The translations under genes and the position numbers were made by a program. Below the pieces are notes generated by a model. That model was not told the DNA's origin. It ran no database searches and was given only the letters and a program-made list of their open reading frames with translations. Source: Nemertoderma westbladi (taxonomy: Eukaryota; Xenacoelomorpha; Nemertodermatida; Nemertodermatidae). From it: a DNA stretch of 64,000 nt. Positions 42,557 through 52,776 of the stretch are shown here, piece by piece; within the stretch, counting starts at the first letter, position 1, and each line of letters begins with the position of its first letter. The stretch lies in the NCBI GenBank assembly GCA_032718475.1, contig JAUCBJ010000621.1, positions 1-64,000 of the forward strand, in the 5' to 3' direction.

Positions 42557-44724
42557 TTAAAGGATATAGCTTCTGTATTGCAGTAGGCAATAAAGCTGAA
42601 GTACCGGCAACCGGTACCCAGTAGGCCTGACTACCTAACCACCCGGACCGGTACCTACAGCAGTACAGGTACAGCAGTATTATTCGATTTTGATAATTGT
42701 ATACCGGTAGGTCTTAGTACTTAATCAGGGAACGGCCGCCCTGATTTTTTATTGAGATTTTACTTATTTCTGTCAAGTTTTATTTATTTGTAGGCCAGTA
42801 TTGAACAGAAGGCGTGTAAGCCTGATCAGATTGTACAGACGATTTGTAGGCTGAGCTGTTGTCTGATTGCTGTTAGGTCCGAACGAATTGCAGTGTGTGT
42901 AGATCACCTGTCCGATTAAGTACGATTAGGCAGTAGGGGCAGCGAACGCTGTAAGGTAAACCCCCAACTAAAGAATAAGTCGCACTACTGGGTTAGAGCG
43001 CATACTCCCTAATCATTTCGGAGTCTGCATGTCCTGTAGTTTATTTAGGCTTGAGAGTAGTCTGCCATCGTTTAGTCTGTACTTTGTTTGTGTAAGTCTG
43101 TACGGGTAGCGTATAATTTTATTTAGATAATTTGGAGGCTGGATAGTTGTCTGGCTGTTATTAGGTCTGAGCGGATTGCCGCGTGTGTAGATCATCTGTC
43201 CGATTAAGTACGGTTAGGCAGTAGGGGCAGCGAACGCTGTAAGGTAAACCCCCAACTAAAGAATAAGTCGCACTACTGGGTTAGAGCGCATACTCCCTAA
43301 TCATTTCGGAGTCTGCATATACCGTAGTTTGTTTAGGCTTGATAGTAGTCTGTCAGTGTTCGGTCTGTATTTTGTTTGAGTAGTTTGTACGCGTAGCGTA
43401 ATATTTATTATTCAGAGTTTATGCGATTATCCGCAACATTCATTCCCCAAGTTTGTTCCTACAGTAATTGTGTTTGTTATACATACCGCTATAGTTAAAT
43501 TAACCCCGGTACTACACGGGCTGCTCGGCGTAGGTAAAGACTGGTGATTTTGTGCATCGGTCACTCCAGCAGATGCCGTGGTTCTTTTATCTGTTCAAGT
43601 ATATTTAACTACTGATTATCTGTTGTACAAGTACTCGTACCTAATTTAGGGTTTAGTGTACAGTGCTTTCCGAAAGTAAGTGTAGGCATTATATTTGTGT
43701 TGTAAAGTGGTTGATAGGCACATTCGATTAGCTCTATTAACTTCTAGGTAGGAACACTCCGTGATACATAACGTAGAACCTATAGCGATACGGCTATAGG
43801 TCGTCAGGCGGTGGTATTTTCCTATCTAGACAACGCAGTGTATTTACTACTACTTATTATTTCAAATACCGTAGTACCCTGTCCGTTGTAATAACCGGTT
43901 TTCTAACCCTTTGTTAGGCTGGTTTGTAGACTTCTTGTAAAATTACCCTGAAATTCGTATTTTGTGTTTTTGTAAATTTTTGTGTTTATTTAGAGATTGT
44001 AATCTCACCCGAATTGTATGTAATTTGTAGTATTAAGTAACTTAGGTAAATTAGAATTATTTGCTTTAGTGTCCTATACGTAACACTTCACTAAAAGCGC
44101 ACCGCTTTGTGTAGTGATTACCCCAGAAATAATAACATTTATTTCAAACATTGACTAAACCCATTAAAACGGGTATATATATATTATAAATCAAATCTAA
44201 CGATTTATAAATAGTAGGCCTACCCTAAAACCATTAGGTCTCAATATCAGTTGGACTACTGCTCAAATAACGGTAATAAAGTAAGTAAAGTAACAAAGTA
44301 ACCCTAAAGTAACAGAAATTCAATTATTTGAAATAATTGATATACCGGTATTTACGATAGGCCTATTATCTTTATTTCTATAAATCTAGGCTGAAATTAT
44401 ACCGGTACTTGTAATTAATTCTATTTCAGAATTATATATCCTACAAACTGTAAGCTGTATATCGGTATTCCAGATAGGCCTATTATATATTTATATATAT
44501 TTGTACTAAAATTATACCGGTATTCTGTGATAAACATAGTCTGTAATAATACTTATATAGTTATATATACTATAAGTATAACGGTATTCTAATATATTAT
44601 ATATATATCACGCTACACTGAGTAGCAGTACCGGTAATTAATTACTAGGCTAGCAGTTAATACTGAGTTATTAGACTTACTCAGACTGTAATACAGCAGT
44701 AGACATTCAACGGTATACATAGTC
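42557..44724 (+). other. BEL/Pao 5' leader with a 288-bp tandem duplication
   Basis: Non-coding. Two units with period 288 (about 42785-43072 and 43073-43420) share a long identical core that includes GGGGCAGCGAACGCTGTAAG and GCATACTCCCTAATCATTTC. GCAGCGAACGCTG is itself a near-palindrome. Downstream, at 44200-44640, come many ACCGGTA and TAGGCCTA words. The duplicated core may be a packaging or initiation structure, but that is a guess. Confidence 0.7.
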
Positions 44725-44922
44725 ATGTCTGATACTAAGCAGAACCTGTCAGACAGTTTATTAGATGTAACTATCTGCGACTCAGATAGAGACGTACAAC
44801 CGTCTGGTCGTAAATCCAGTTCACCTCCCACTGTGAGGAAGGTCATCCCTCCAGTAGTAATAACAGAACCTAGGCTGGTCCAACATCGTAGGTCTATCAT
44901 AGGCACCCGAGCTCAGGTCTAG
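44725..44922 (+). pseudogene. N-terminal gag segment cut off by an in-frame TAG
   Basis: 65 codons starting MSDTKQNLSDSLLD, polar and Ser/Pro-rich, ending in TAG at 44920-44922. The main polyprotein ATG at 45040 is in exactly this frame, and the 39 codons between (glutamine- and serine-rich) contain no other stop. So either gag starts here and a CAG-to-TAG change cut it, or the stop is read through (context TAGCGG), or translation starts at 45040. Confidence 0.6.
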
Positions 44923-45039
44923 CGGGACCAAGAAGCAGCGGAACAGCAACAACCCGCGAGTCAAGAGCTTGTTACTCAGCGGCCCAGCAGCTCCAGTAGT
45001 GAAGATACTGTAGAGCTGACACCCGAGTGCGGAGCAGAG

Positions 45040-48000
45040 ATGACGGATGCTGTTTATACGGATCCCCTTCTCATCCTTCCTGCAGCCGTACTCGCTGGGT
45101 TATTGATCGCGGTGGAAGAACACCAGATCGATTGGGCGAGAAGTCAACGGTCAACTAGAGATAGTTACGCGGGATACACGAGTGAAGAACTGAAGTCTAT
45201 TGTCGAGTCGCAATGGAACTTCCCCGGACCCGGACTCCCGTTTGATTTATCAGAAGCTGCCTGGGAAGACATACACCGGATGGGAGTAGCCAAGGAAACC
45301 ATCGATCCAGCTGTATGGAAGAGGTCCGCAGCCGGATACGCCCAGGGATTCTTCAGCTCTACGGAGCGAGTAGAGAGACAACTGTTTCAACAACCTCAAG
45401 GACCTCAAGAGCAGGGACAGCTGCTTTATCAAGTTAGAGAAAGAGTTCTGCGGATTAGGCTAATCTTATCCGCCTTTGAGGAGGCTTCTAAAAGAAAACA
45501 AGACACGTCGTTGCAAGTTGCCGTAAAGACTTGGTTTCAACGGGTGAGTCGCCAGGTTCAAGGAGCAGCTCAGTGGAAAGCTCAGTTGGAGGAGCGCTCA
45601 ACCCATGGAGAATCAACAGACGCTACTTTTTCCCAAGTGGAAAGTGAAGCGACGGCAGAGAAACCGCATAAGAAGGATGCCATTGACATCTATCTGTCAG
45701 ACTATCAGCGTTTTTTAGGAGATGACGAGTTGAGGAGAAGGCTGGAGGGACTTAGCCCTAACAGCGAAGGAGCCAAACTTGTGTTAGATGCAATTGATGT
45801 GGATAGGTTAGCGGCGAACCAAGCTAAATTCGATGAACAACTCCGCATCGCCAAGGTTCAAGAAGAACAAGTAAAGAAAAAACGTATAGAAGATAGAAAG
45901 ACAGCAGCAGCGGCAGTGGCAGCGGCAGAAGCGGAACGAAAGGCAAAAGCGGCAGCTGCGGAAAGGAAAGCGGCAGCGGCAGAAGCGGAAAGAAAGATAG
46001 CAGTGGCAGAAGCAGAACGGAGGGCATCTGAAGAGACAACCCAACTAGAGTTGGAAAATCTTCAAGAGAGGCAAGATAACTTTAATAAACAGTTAACAGC
46101 TAGTAATATGCAGATGATGAATCGATCTACTCCCAAACGACAAGGTTATACATCATCTGAGGAAGGCGATACCACCGACACTGACGGCGGAGGAAATCGA
46201 TCTCGTCTAAGCAGACGTAAAAGAACATTCCACCGTCAGAAATTGCCTGATTTGCCTCCAGCTGTTAGAAGGCAACTAAATAACACCAACTTAGGTAGTA
46301 CAGAACCCACAGACCAAATAATTAAAATAGAAAGACTCCCTACTATAGTAGATGAGCCTGAAATAATTAGGCCTGTTCTTGAAATCACCCCTTCGGTGAT
46401 AGATACACCTGTGCTCCCTGAAACTACTTCTAAATTCCCTCTGCATAGCACTAAGCTACCTGTGCCCCGTAGAACTGCCCAAGAGACAGTTCAGGTCCTG
46501 GACCCCGAGCGAAATATTCCAAATTTGTCGCCCGTTGTCCCTCGTCCGCCCGCTACGACGTTGGCGGATCCCGTTTCGGCGGTTGATTGGGTAGACGAGA
46601 GACGGCGGGGGATGGATATCCTGCTCGGGCAGATGCAGGAGACTGTCCTGCAATTCAAGGGCACAGTAAGGGAAAGTAGGCTAGAGTTGCAAGAAGTGCA
46701 GCAAAGTATCGCGCTTGAACGCGATAAATTAGTAAATACCCAAAAGGGTATACCACCACCCTCTGTAACAATGTGTCAACCTGTTAGGTCTGAAGTATCT
46801 CATGCGCAAGGTGTGGAGCCTACACGCATCTATACTGCTAGCGAAGTAGAAACTCCTATAGTGAACCCTATTAAGGGTAATTATAGACCTGTTGATAGTG
46901 ATATTCCCTATAGACCGGATCATAATCCGAGAAATTTATATACCGATAACTCGATATTAAATAGCACGATGGCCCAAGAAAGTTTTACGCGTCAAATGGC
47001 TAGAACCGAAGCCCGGCAAGCGGTAAAGGTTGGAGAGATCGTCAAGTTCAATGGAGATGAGATGAAATGGTTACCTTTTAATGAATATTACAAAGATAAC
47101 ATACAGAACTCTGTACTATCTAATGGAGAAAAACTTAGATACCTCATCGAGTGCTTGGAAGGATCTCCCAAGTTAATGGCGTTAAAGTTTATTGGACATC
47201 CAGACGGATTAAGACAAGTTTGGGATACACTAAACATCAGGTATGGTAATAGGAATAATATCGCTGGGTACTTGTATGCAAAGTTAGTAGCGCCCCGAAA
47301 GTTTATTAGTAGCGGAATTATCGAGTTTTCCGATGAGATCCAGGAGATCTGCAGACAATTAGATTGGCTAGGTAAGTCTCATGAGTATCAGAACACTATG
47401 GTTATTAGAGCAGTGGCTTCTACTTTACCGAAAGGTGGAGTAGGTACACGCTGGGATAAGAAAGTGTTATATATGATGGAACAACAACGGCGAGACCCTA
47501 CCATGGCTGATCTCATGTCATTCCTAGATGGAGAAGTGAAATTACAGCTCCTGAAACTGTCTAGGGAGAAAACACCGGAAAACAAGGTAAGTGAAAAACC
47601 CGTCTCTAGGAGAAAAATAACACCAGTATGTTATACCGATGACGGCGAAAGCCAGACTTCTCAAGGAGAAGATAGCGGGAAGGACACGGATAGATCTTAT
47701 TACGTGAATAAAATGCCTAAAGATCAGGTAAGTAAATTCAAGTCTCGAACAAATGACAGGAGGGAACAGGTAAGAAAAACTCCTCCCACGTCTCCCAAGA
47801 GAATTCAGGTGAGAAAACCCGAAGAAAAAGCAAGTGTACACAATGTGACTCAAAATAAGGTAAGTAACATCAAACCGAAATGTGCGCTGTGCGACGGGAC
47901 CCACTATTTGAATAGGTGTGATGAATTTCTAAAGAAATCATTAACGGAGAGACGCGAAGTCATGTGGGATAAGCGGTTATGTTATAATTGCCTCAGACAA

Positions 48001-51000
48001 GGACACCAACGACGAACCTGTTTCTCTGACATAAGGTGTGCAAAGTGTGGTGCGAAACATCATACCTTGTTGCACGCTGAATTCGATCGAAATAGTCCGA
48101 ATCAGGTAAGTGATTCCGAGTTACATGTCCAATTCAGTGATGTGAACGACACTGATCAATCTGAGATGGAAGGATTCTACACAGACGAGTTCTCTGACGA
48201 AAACGAATCCTGTTACATGATAAATACCGCAGTGTATCGAGCACTAACATATGAGAAAGATACAGAGAACGACTTTACTCTAACTACTTCTGAACGACAA
48301 CCACCTTGGAAAGAGACATCCTCCAATGTAGGGATCCGAGAGTTTCCTGTGGTGCAGGTAAGGGTTCATGGACCTAAGAGGAGTTATGTAGTGAACGCCC
48401 TCCTGGACTCCGGCAGCACAGGAACATTCATCGATAAAGAGTTAGCCGAAGATATATTTGCTGTACAACCCAAGTTCCAAACTAAGCTCAACATGTCAGG
48501 CATTATGCAAGTTTGGAAATCTACAATAACAGCTGATTATTATGTCGGAGCGTTGTCCACCCCCCAGGACGAACTAGGAGAACACAGCATAAGGTCAGTG
48601 AAAATGGTGGCTATAAAGAACTTCGCTACTACTCAAGCAGACCTTTATAATTGGGACGAGGATGAGAGCATCCAACATCTTGACATACCTCGATTTCAGA
48701 CTGATTATCCTGGAGTGCAAATACTCATCGGCCAAAACGCGCATGAGGCGCTGGAGACGTTAGAGAAACGGCCTGCTCAACCGCAGCCCCTACAGACCTA
48801 TGCGGTAAGAACTAGAGTAGGTTGGTACTTTACTGGCCCTTCCCGTAGAACACTCAGAGAAAGACTACCGCAAGAGAGAGTCTACAAGGTGAGTGAATGG
48901 GAAGATGATGCTAGTGAGGGAGACGATTCAACTGAGGGAATTCCATACTCCTCAGATAACGACGATGTTCACCAGCTTTTTGATGAGGAGAATACCATCG
49001 ATCTCCTTAAGGAAAACGAGGCTTGGCAAAATCAAGTTAACTTATGTCAACTTCTCTATCCATCTGAACGAGAAGCTTATAACGACGAGTTAAATGACGT
49101 CATTGAGCGTCATAATGCCAAGATTCGGGATGAACATGCTGTACGATTCTTTACGCAAGAGGCGGTAGAGCCCAATTCCTACGATAAAGCCTTGTCGGTG
49201 GAAGAGGAAAGGGCCAAGCAGATCCAAGAGACAACTACATGTTTCCTCAAAGATCAAGGTAGGTATGAAGTCGGTTTACCTTTCCACAAGAAAGAACCGA
49301 AGTTCATCAATAACAGACCTTTGGCGGAAAAAAGAATCGCGCAACTCCATCGACGCCTTACGGCTAATTCTTCAGCGAAAGCCATGTATCAAACACAGCT
49401 AGAAAAATTTATTAATAAGGGATACGCGGAGAGGGTACCGGAAGAAACACCTGTGACTGAAAGAACGTATTATTTAACTCACCATTACGTTCCTAAACCC
49501 GGTAAACCAAATGAAGTGAGAGTAGTGTTTGATGGCTCCGCTCTTTACATGGGTCAATCCCTTAACTCTGAATTGTTACCCGGACCCAACTTGCTTCAAT
49601 CTTTGTTGGGAATTCTTTTAAGATTGAGACAATATTCGATTGCTTTCGCCTCCGATATAGAAGGCATGTTCTTGCAAGTCAAAGTGTTGGATAGGGATCG
49701 AGATAGCCTACGATTTCTATGGTGGCCCGAAGGAGACCTCAACCAGAAACCGGTGGAGTACTGGATGACCATCCAGGCCTTTGGGATAATCTCAAGCCCT
49801 TCCAACGCCTGTTCGGTAGTGCGTACTACTGCAGAGGACAATCGAGAGGCATTCTCTAAGGAAGTAATCGACAACATCAAGAAAGACATATACATGGACG
49901 ACAATCTGAAGTCCCTCCCATCAGTTGAGGAAGCCATTGAGGTCGCTAAGGGAACGGTAGAGTGCTTAAAGAGAGGTGGATTTCGATTAACCAAATTCAC
50001 CAGCAACTCCCGTGAGTTTCTGGAGTCGATCCCTGCGGAAGATCGCGGAGCGAAAGATCTTGATTTGATCAAAGATGATCTGCCAGAAACCAAGACACTC
50101 GGCTTGAAATGGGACACAGAGAGAGATATCCTGTTTTTCCAACTAAAACAGCGAGATAATCCTGTTCGAACCAAACGGATTTGCTTAAGTATACTGAGCA
50201 CTTATTTCGATCCATTGGGATTTATTAGCCCAGTTATATTGATTGCTCGAAGTTTGGTACAACAAATGTGGCTTGAAAACCACTCATGGGACGATCCACT
50301 TAAGGGGGAATTACTGAAGCAGTGGATGAAATGGGAAGATTCTCTACCGGCTATCGAGGAGTTTATAATTTCCCGTTCATATTTTGGTCATGTTCTCCCT
50401 ACGTATTCCTATCAACTCCATGTGTTTGGAGACGCCAGCGATATGGGAATCGGTATAGTAGCCTACCTAAGAGTGGAAACTCCGGATGGAATCAAAGTCG
50501 CCTTGGTTACTTCTAAGGCATTAATCAACAACAAGTTGAAAGTTCCTCGAGCGGAGTTAAAAGCGGCTCTATACGCTACAGCCATCGGCCGGAATGTAAC
50601 CGAACAGATTGACTATACATTAGAGAAAACTGTCTATTGGACCGACGCTTTACTCGTGTTAGAGTATATAACCAATGAAGTCTGTCAGTTCAGCGTCTTC
50701 GTTACCAACAGGGTAGCCATCATACTTAGTCGCACGACGATGGACCAATGGAGACATTGCCCCGGAACGATTAATCCAGCAGACATCGCGTCCCGAGGAG
50801 CTACTCCAAAGGAATTGGTAAATACTCCCGAATGGTTAGGAGGACCGGACTTTCTCTACAGAGAAGAAGAAGAATGGCCTCCTCATCTCACAACAGCAGA
50901 GATCAGACAGGCCAAGGGAGCGGAGAAAGTTAAACACAAAACTCGAGCGAGTAAATCGAAGTTGTTTAAACCTGCGGTTGATCTATCTGTATTATTTACT

Positions 51001-52776
51001 TCCGGAGATGATGCTTTGGATCAGAAACCCACCGCCACGACGAAAGAAGTCTTGGAAATCCGTGACAAGGATTGGAAATCTGGAATACCAGATATCGCGC
51101 AAGGACTCTCACCTCTCTTGCAGAGAGCGATACGTCACTACAGTTCCTGGAATCGGCTCTGTAAAGCCGTCACCTATTTAAAACGATGTTTTCATCATCG
51201 TTACTCCGGGACAAAGACCCATAGTGATGATGCTCCATCAACATCTGCACGAGTCCATGTTGTTAAAGATCTTCCCCAATACAAGGTATCCAACAGGTTT
51301 CTAAAGGAGAAGATCAGTTACCAGGAGCATGATGAAACCAACAAACAGATGCTGAGACTCCTACAATGCTATGAGGATTCCGATAAGTATTTCCTGTTGT
51401 TAAGAAATCCGCAGATGCGCCTAAGGGATCGCTTCTCTAGTACCATGATAGATGGGTTAATACGTGTTGGAGGTAGGCTGACCAACGCCCCATTATCCTT
51501 TGACACTAAGTTTCCCATACTCATTAGAAATCTTGATATACAAATCAAGATGATTGTAGATGTTCATAGCAAACTGTACCATGCTGGAAGAGAACGAGTT
51601 CTGAGCGAAATTCGAACTCGCTACTATTTTTATAAACCCCGTAGGGCTCTGAACCAAGTTCTTAGGAACTGCATACCCTGTAAGAAAGCATTCAGTAGGC
51701 CTTTAACACAGCGAGAGGCAGAATTACCTAGGGAAAGAGTAAGCTTCTATGAACCACCCTTTACTAATACCGGTGTGGATTTATTTGGCCCTATTGAAGT
51801 ATATCGTGCCCGGACTATAGTCAAGAGATGGTGTGTCATCTTCGTTTGTATGACTTGTAGAGCTATCCATCTCGATATGGTAAACGATCTATCCACCAAC
51901 AGCTTCGTGTTGAGTTTACGACGACAGATCGCTCGCTTCGGAACCAGTAACACGATGAGATCGGATAAGGGAACGAACTTCATTGGCGCCAACAACGAGA
52001 TTCAAGCTTACGTAAAGGACTGGAACAAAAGACAGGTGGACGATCAGCTAAGGATAACAGCGTCTAGCTGGACCTTCAACGCCGCCGACGCCCCTTGGTG
52101 GGGAGGAAGTTGGGAGAGATTGATCAGGAGCGTGAAGACTGCGTTCCACTTTATTGTGCCTTGTCGCGCTTATCTCACCGACGAACTATTGCGGACGTTA
52201 ATGGAGGAAATCGCCGCCTATCTCAACGAAAGACCGCTTATGCCAGTCTCTTCAAATCCTGATTCCCTGGAAGCGCTAACACCCGCGCACTTTCTACTGA
52301 AGAAACCCGTAGCCATGCTCCCGCAATCGGAGATCACAGACGGAGACGAGTACTGCCGTCGAACCTGGCAACTTATGCAGTTGCTATCCCGTCGTTTCGC
52401 TGACCATTTCGAGAAACATTACCTGCCCACTCTACAACTTCGAACTAAGTGGTTTGCGCAGCAAGAAAACGTCAGCGCTGGAGACATGGTGCTTATTGTG
52501 GACCCCGATCTCCCACGTAAGCGATGGCAAACAGGACGTATCATCGAGACTTATATCTCGAGCGATGGTTTGGTGCGATCAGTAGAGCTCGTCATCATGC
52601 GGCGGAACTTTAAGAAACCAGGGATAGTCTTTGAGACTCAACAGCTCAATCGCCCAGTGGGACGTTTATGTTTACTGGAAAGAGACAGAGAGCTCTCCGG
52701 GAACTATGGAAGGCAAGAAACTCTTCCCACGACCACTTCCCTAATCCAACCGACATCTAGGGACTCCCCAACTTAA
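45040..52776 (+). CDS. BEL/Pao gag-pol polyprotein
   Basis: 2578 codons without interruption. In order: an Ala/Glu/Lys-rich coiled segment near 285-330; a Gag core of the DUF1759 type from about 669 (FNGDEMKWLPFNEYY); zinc-finger cluster about 947-1010 (CALCDGTHYLNRC, CYNCLRQGHQRRTC, CAKCGAKHHTLLH); aspartic protease with LLDSGSTGTFID near 1120; RT with FDGSALYMGQSLNSELLPGP and YMDD near 1618; RNase H starting HVFGDASDMG (Asp 1798); integrase with the H-H-C-C zinc domain (HAGRERVLSEIR...CIPC), then GVDLFGP (Asp 2247), RSDKGTNF (Asp 2309) and WWGGSWERL (Glu 2359); then the BEL C-terminal domain. All catalytic residues I can check are present. DNG is replaced by DKG after the second integrase Asp. 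Probably assembles cytoplasmic particles and integrates cDNA in the nucleus. Confidence 0.95.
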   Translation: MTDAVYTDPLLILPAAVLAGLLIAVEEHQIDWARSQRSTRDSYAGYTSEELKSIVESQWNFPGPGLPFDLSEAAWEDIHRMGVAKETIDPAVWKRSAAGYAQGFFSSTERVERQLFQQPQGPQEQGQLLYQVRERVLRIRLILSAFEEASKRKQDTSLQVAVKTWFQRVSRQVQGAAQWKAQLEERSTHGESTDATFSQVESEATAEKPHKKDAIDIYLSDYQRFLGDDELRRRLEGLSPNSEGAKLVLDAIDVDRLAANQAKFDEQLRIAKVQEEQVKKKRIEDRKTAAAAVAAAEAERKAKAAAAERKAAAAEAERKIAVAEAERRASEETTQLELENLQERQDNFNKQLTASNMQMMNRSTPKRQGYTSSEEGDTTDTDGGGNRSRLSRRKRTFHRQKLPDLPPAVRRQLNNTNLGSTEPTDQIIKIERLPTIVDEPEIIRPVLEITPSVIDTPVLPETTSKFPLHSTKLPVPRRTAQETVQVLDPERNIPNLSPVVPRPPATTLADPVSAVDWVDERRRGMDILLGQMQETVLQFKGTVRESRLELQEVQQSIALERDKLVNTQKGIPPPSVTMCQPVRSEVSHAQGVEPTRIYTASEVETPIVNPIKGNYRPVDSDIPYRPDHNPRNLYTDNSILNSTMAQESFTRQMARTEARQAVKVGEIVKFNGDEMKWLPFNEYYKDNIQNSVLSNGEKLRYLIECLEGSPKLMALKFIGHPDGLRQVWDTLNIRYGNRNNIAGYLYAKLVAPRKFISSGIIEFSDEIQEICRQLDWLGKSHEYQNTMVIRAVASTLPKGGVGTRWDKKVLYMMEQQRRDPTMADLMSFLDGEVKLQLLKLSREKTPENKVSEKPVSRRKITPVCYTDDGESQTSQGEDSGKDTDRSYYVNKMPKDQVSKFKSRTNDRREQVRKTPPTSPKRIQVRKPEEKASVHNVTQNKVSNIKPKCALCDGTHYLNRCDEFLKKSLTERREVMWDKRLCYNCLRQGHQRRTCFSDIRCAKCGAKHHTLLHAEFDRNSPNQVSDSELHVQFSDVNDTDQSEMEGFYTDEFSDENESCYMINTAVYRALTYEKDTENDFTLTTSERQPPWKETSSNVGIREFPVVQVRVHGPKRSYVVNALLDSGSTGTFIDKELAEDIFAVQPKFQTKLNMSGIMQVWKSTITADYYVGALSTPQDELGEHSIRSVKMVAIKNFATTQADLYNWDEDESIQHLDIPRFQTDYPGVQILIGQNAHEALETLEKRPAQPQPLQTYAVRTRVGWYFTGPSRRTLRERLPQERVYKVSEWEDDASEGDDSTEGIPYSSDNDDVHQLFDEENTIDLLKENEAWQNQVNLCQLLYPSEREAYNDELNDVIERHNAKIRDEHAVRFFTQEAVEPNSYDKALSVEEERAKQIQETTTCFLKDQGRYEVGLPFHKKEPKFINNRPLAEKRIAQLHRRLTANSSAKAMYQTQLEKFINKGYAERVPEETPVTERTYYLTHHYVPKPGKPNEVRVVFDGSALYMGQSLNSELLPGPNLLQSLLGILLRLRQYSIAFASDIEGMFLQVKVLDRDRDSLRFLWWPEGDLNQKPVEYWMTIQAFGIISSPSNACSVVRTTAEDNREAFSKEVIDNIKKDIYMDDNLKSLPSVEEAIEVAKGTVECLKRGGFRLTKFTSNSREFLESIPAEDRGAKDLDLIKDDLPETKTLGLKWDTERDILFFQLKQRDNPVRTKRICLSILSTYFDPLGFISPVILIARSLVQQMWLENHSWDDPLKGELLKQWMKWEDSLPAIEEFIISRSYFGHVLPTYSYQLHVFGDASDMGIGIVAYLRVETPDGIKVALVTSKALINNKLKVPRAELKAALYATAIGRNVTEQIDYTLEKTVYWTDALLVLEYITNEVCQFSVFVTNRVAIILSRTTMDQWRHCPGTINPADIASRGATPKELVNTPEWLGGPDFLYREEEEWPPHLTTAEIRQAKGAEKVKHKTRASKSKLFKPAVDLSVLFTSGDDALDQKPTATTKEVLEIRDKDWKSGIPDIAQGLSPLLQRAIRHYSSWNRLCKAVTYLKRCFHHRYSGTKTHSDDAPSTSARVHVVKDLPQYKVSNRFLKEKISYQEHDETNKQMLRLLQCYEDSDKYFLLLRNPQMRLRDRFSSTMIDGLIRVGGRLTNAPLSFDTKFPILIRNLDIQIKMIVDVHSKLYHAGRERVLSEIRTRYYFYKPRRALNQVLRNCIPCKKAFSRPLTQREAELPRERVSFYEPPFTNTGVDLFGPIEVYRARTIVKRWCVIFVCMTCRAIHLDMVNDLSTNSFVLSLRRQIARFGTSNTMRSDKGTNFIGANNEIQAYVKDWNKRQVDDQLRITASSWTFNAADAPWWGGSWERLIRSVKTAFHFIVPCRAYLTDELLRTLMEEIAAYLNERPLMPVSSNPDSLEALTPAHFLLKKPVAMLPQSEITDGDEYCRRTWQLMQLLSRRFADHFEKHYLPTLQLRTKWFAQQENVSAGDMVLIVDPDLPRKRWQTGRIIETYISSDGLVRSVELVIMRRNFKKPGIVFETQQLNRPVGRLCLLERDRELSGNYGRQETLPTTTSLIQPTSRDSPT

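Noticed and set aside
42557-42580. tRNA primer-binding site after the 5' LTR
   Set aside because: The sequence TTAAAGGATATAGC does not start with the usual TGG and matches no tRNA end that I can name.
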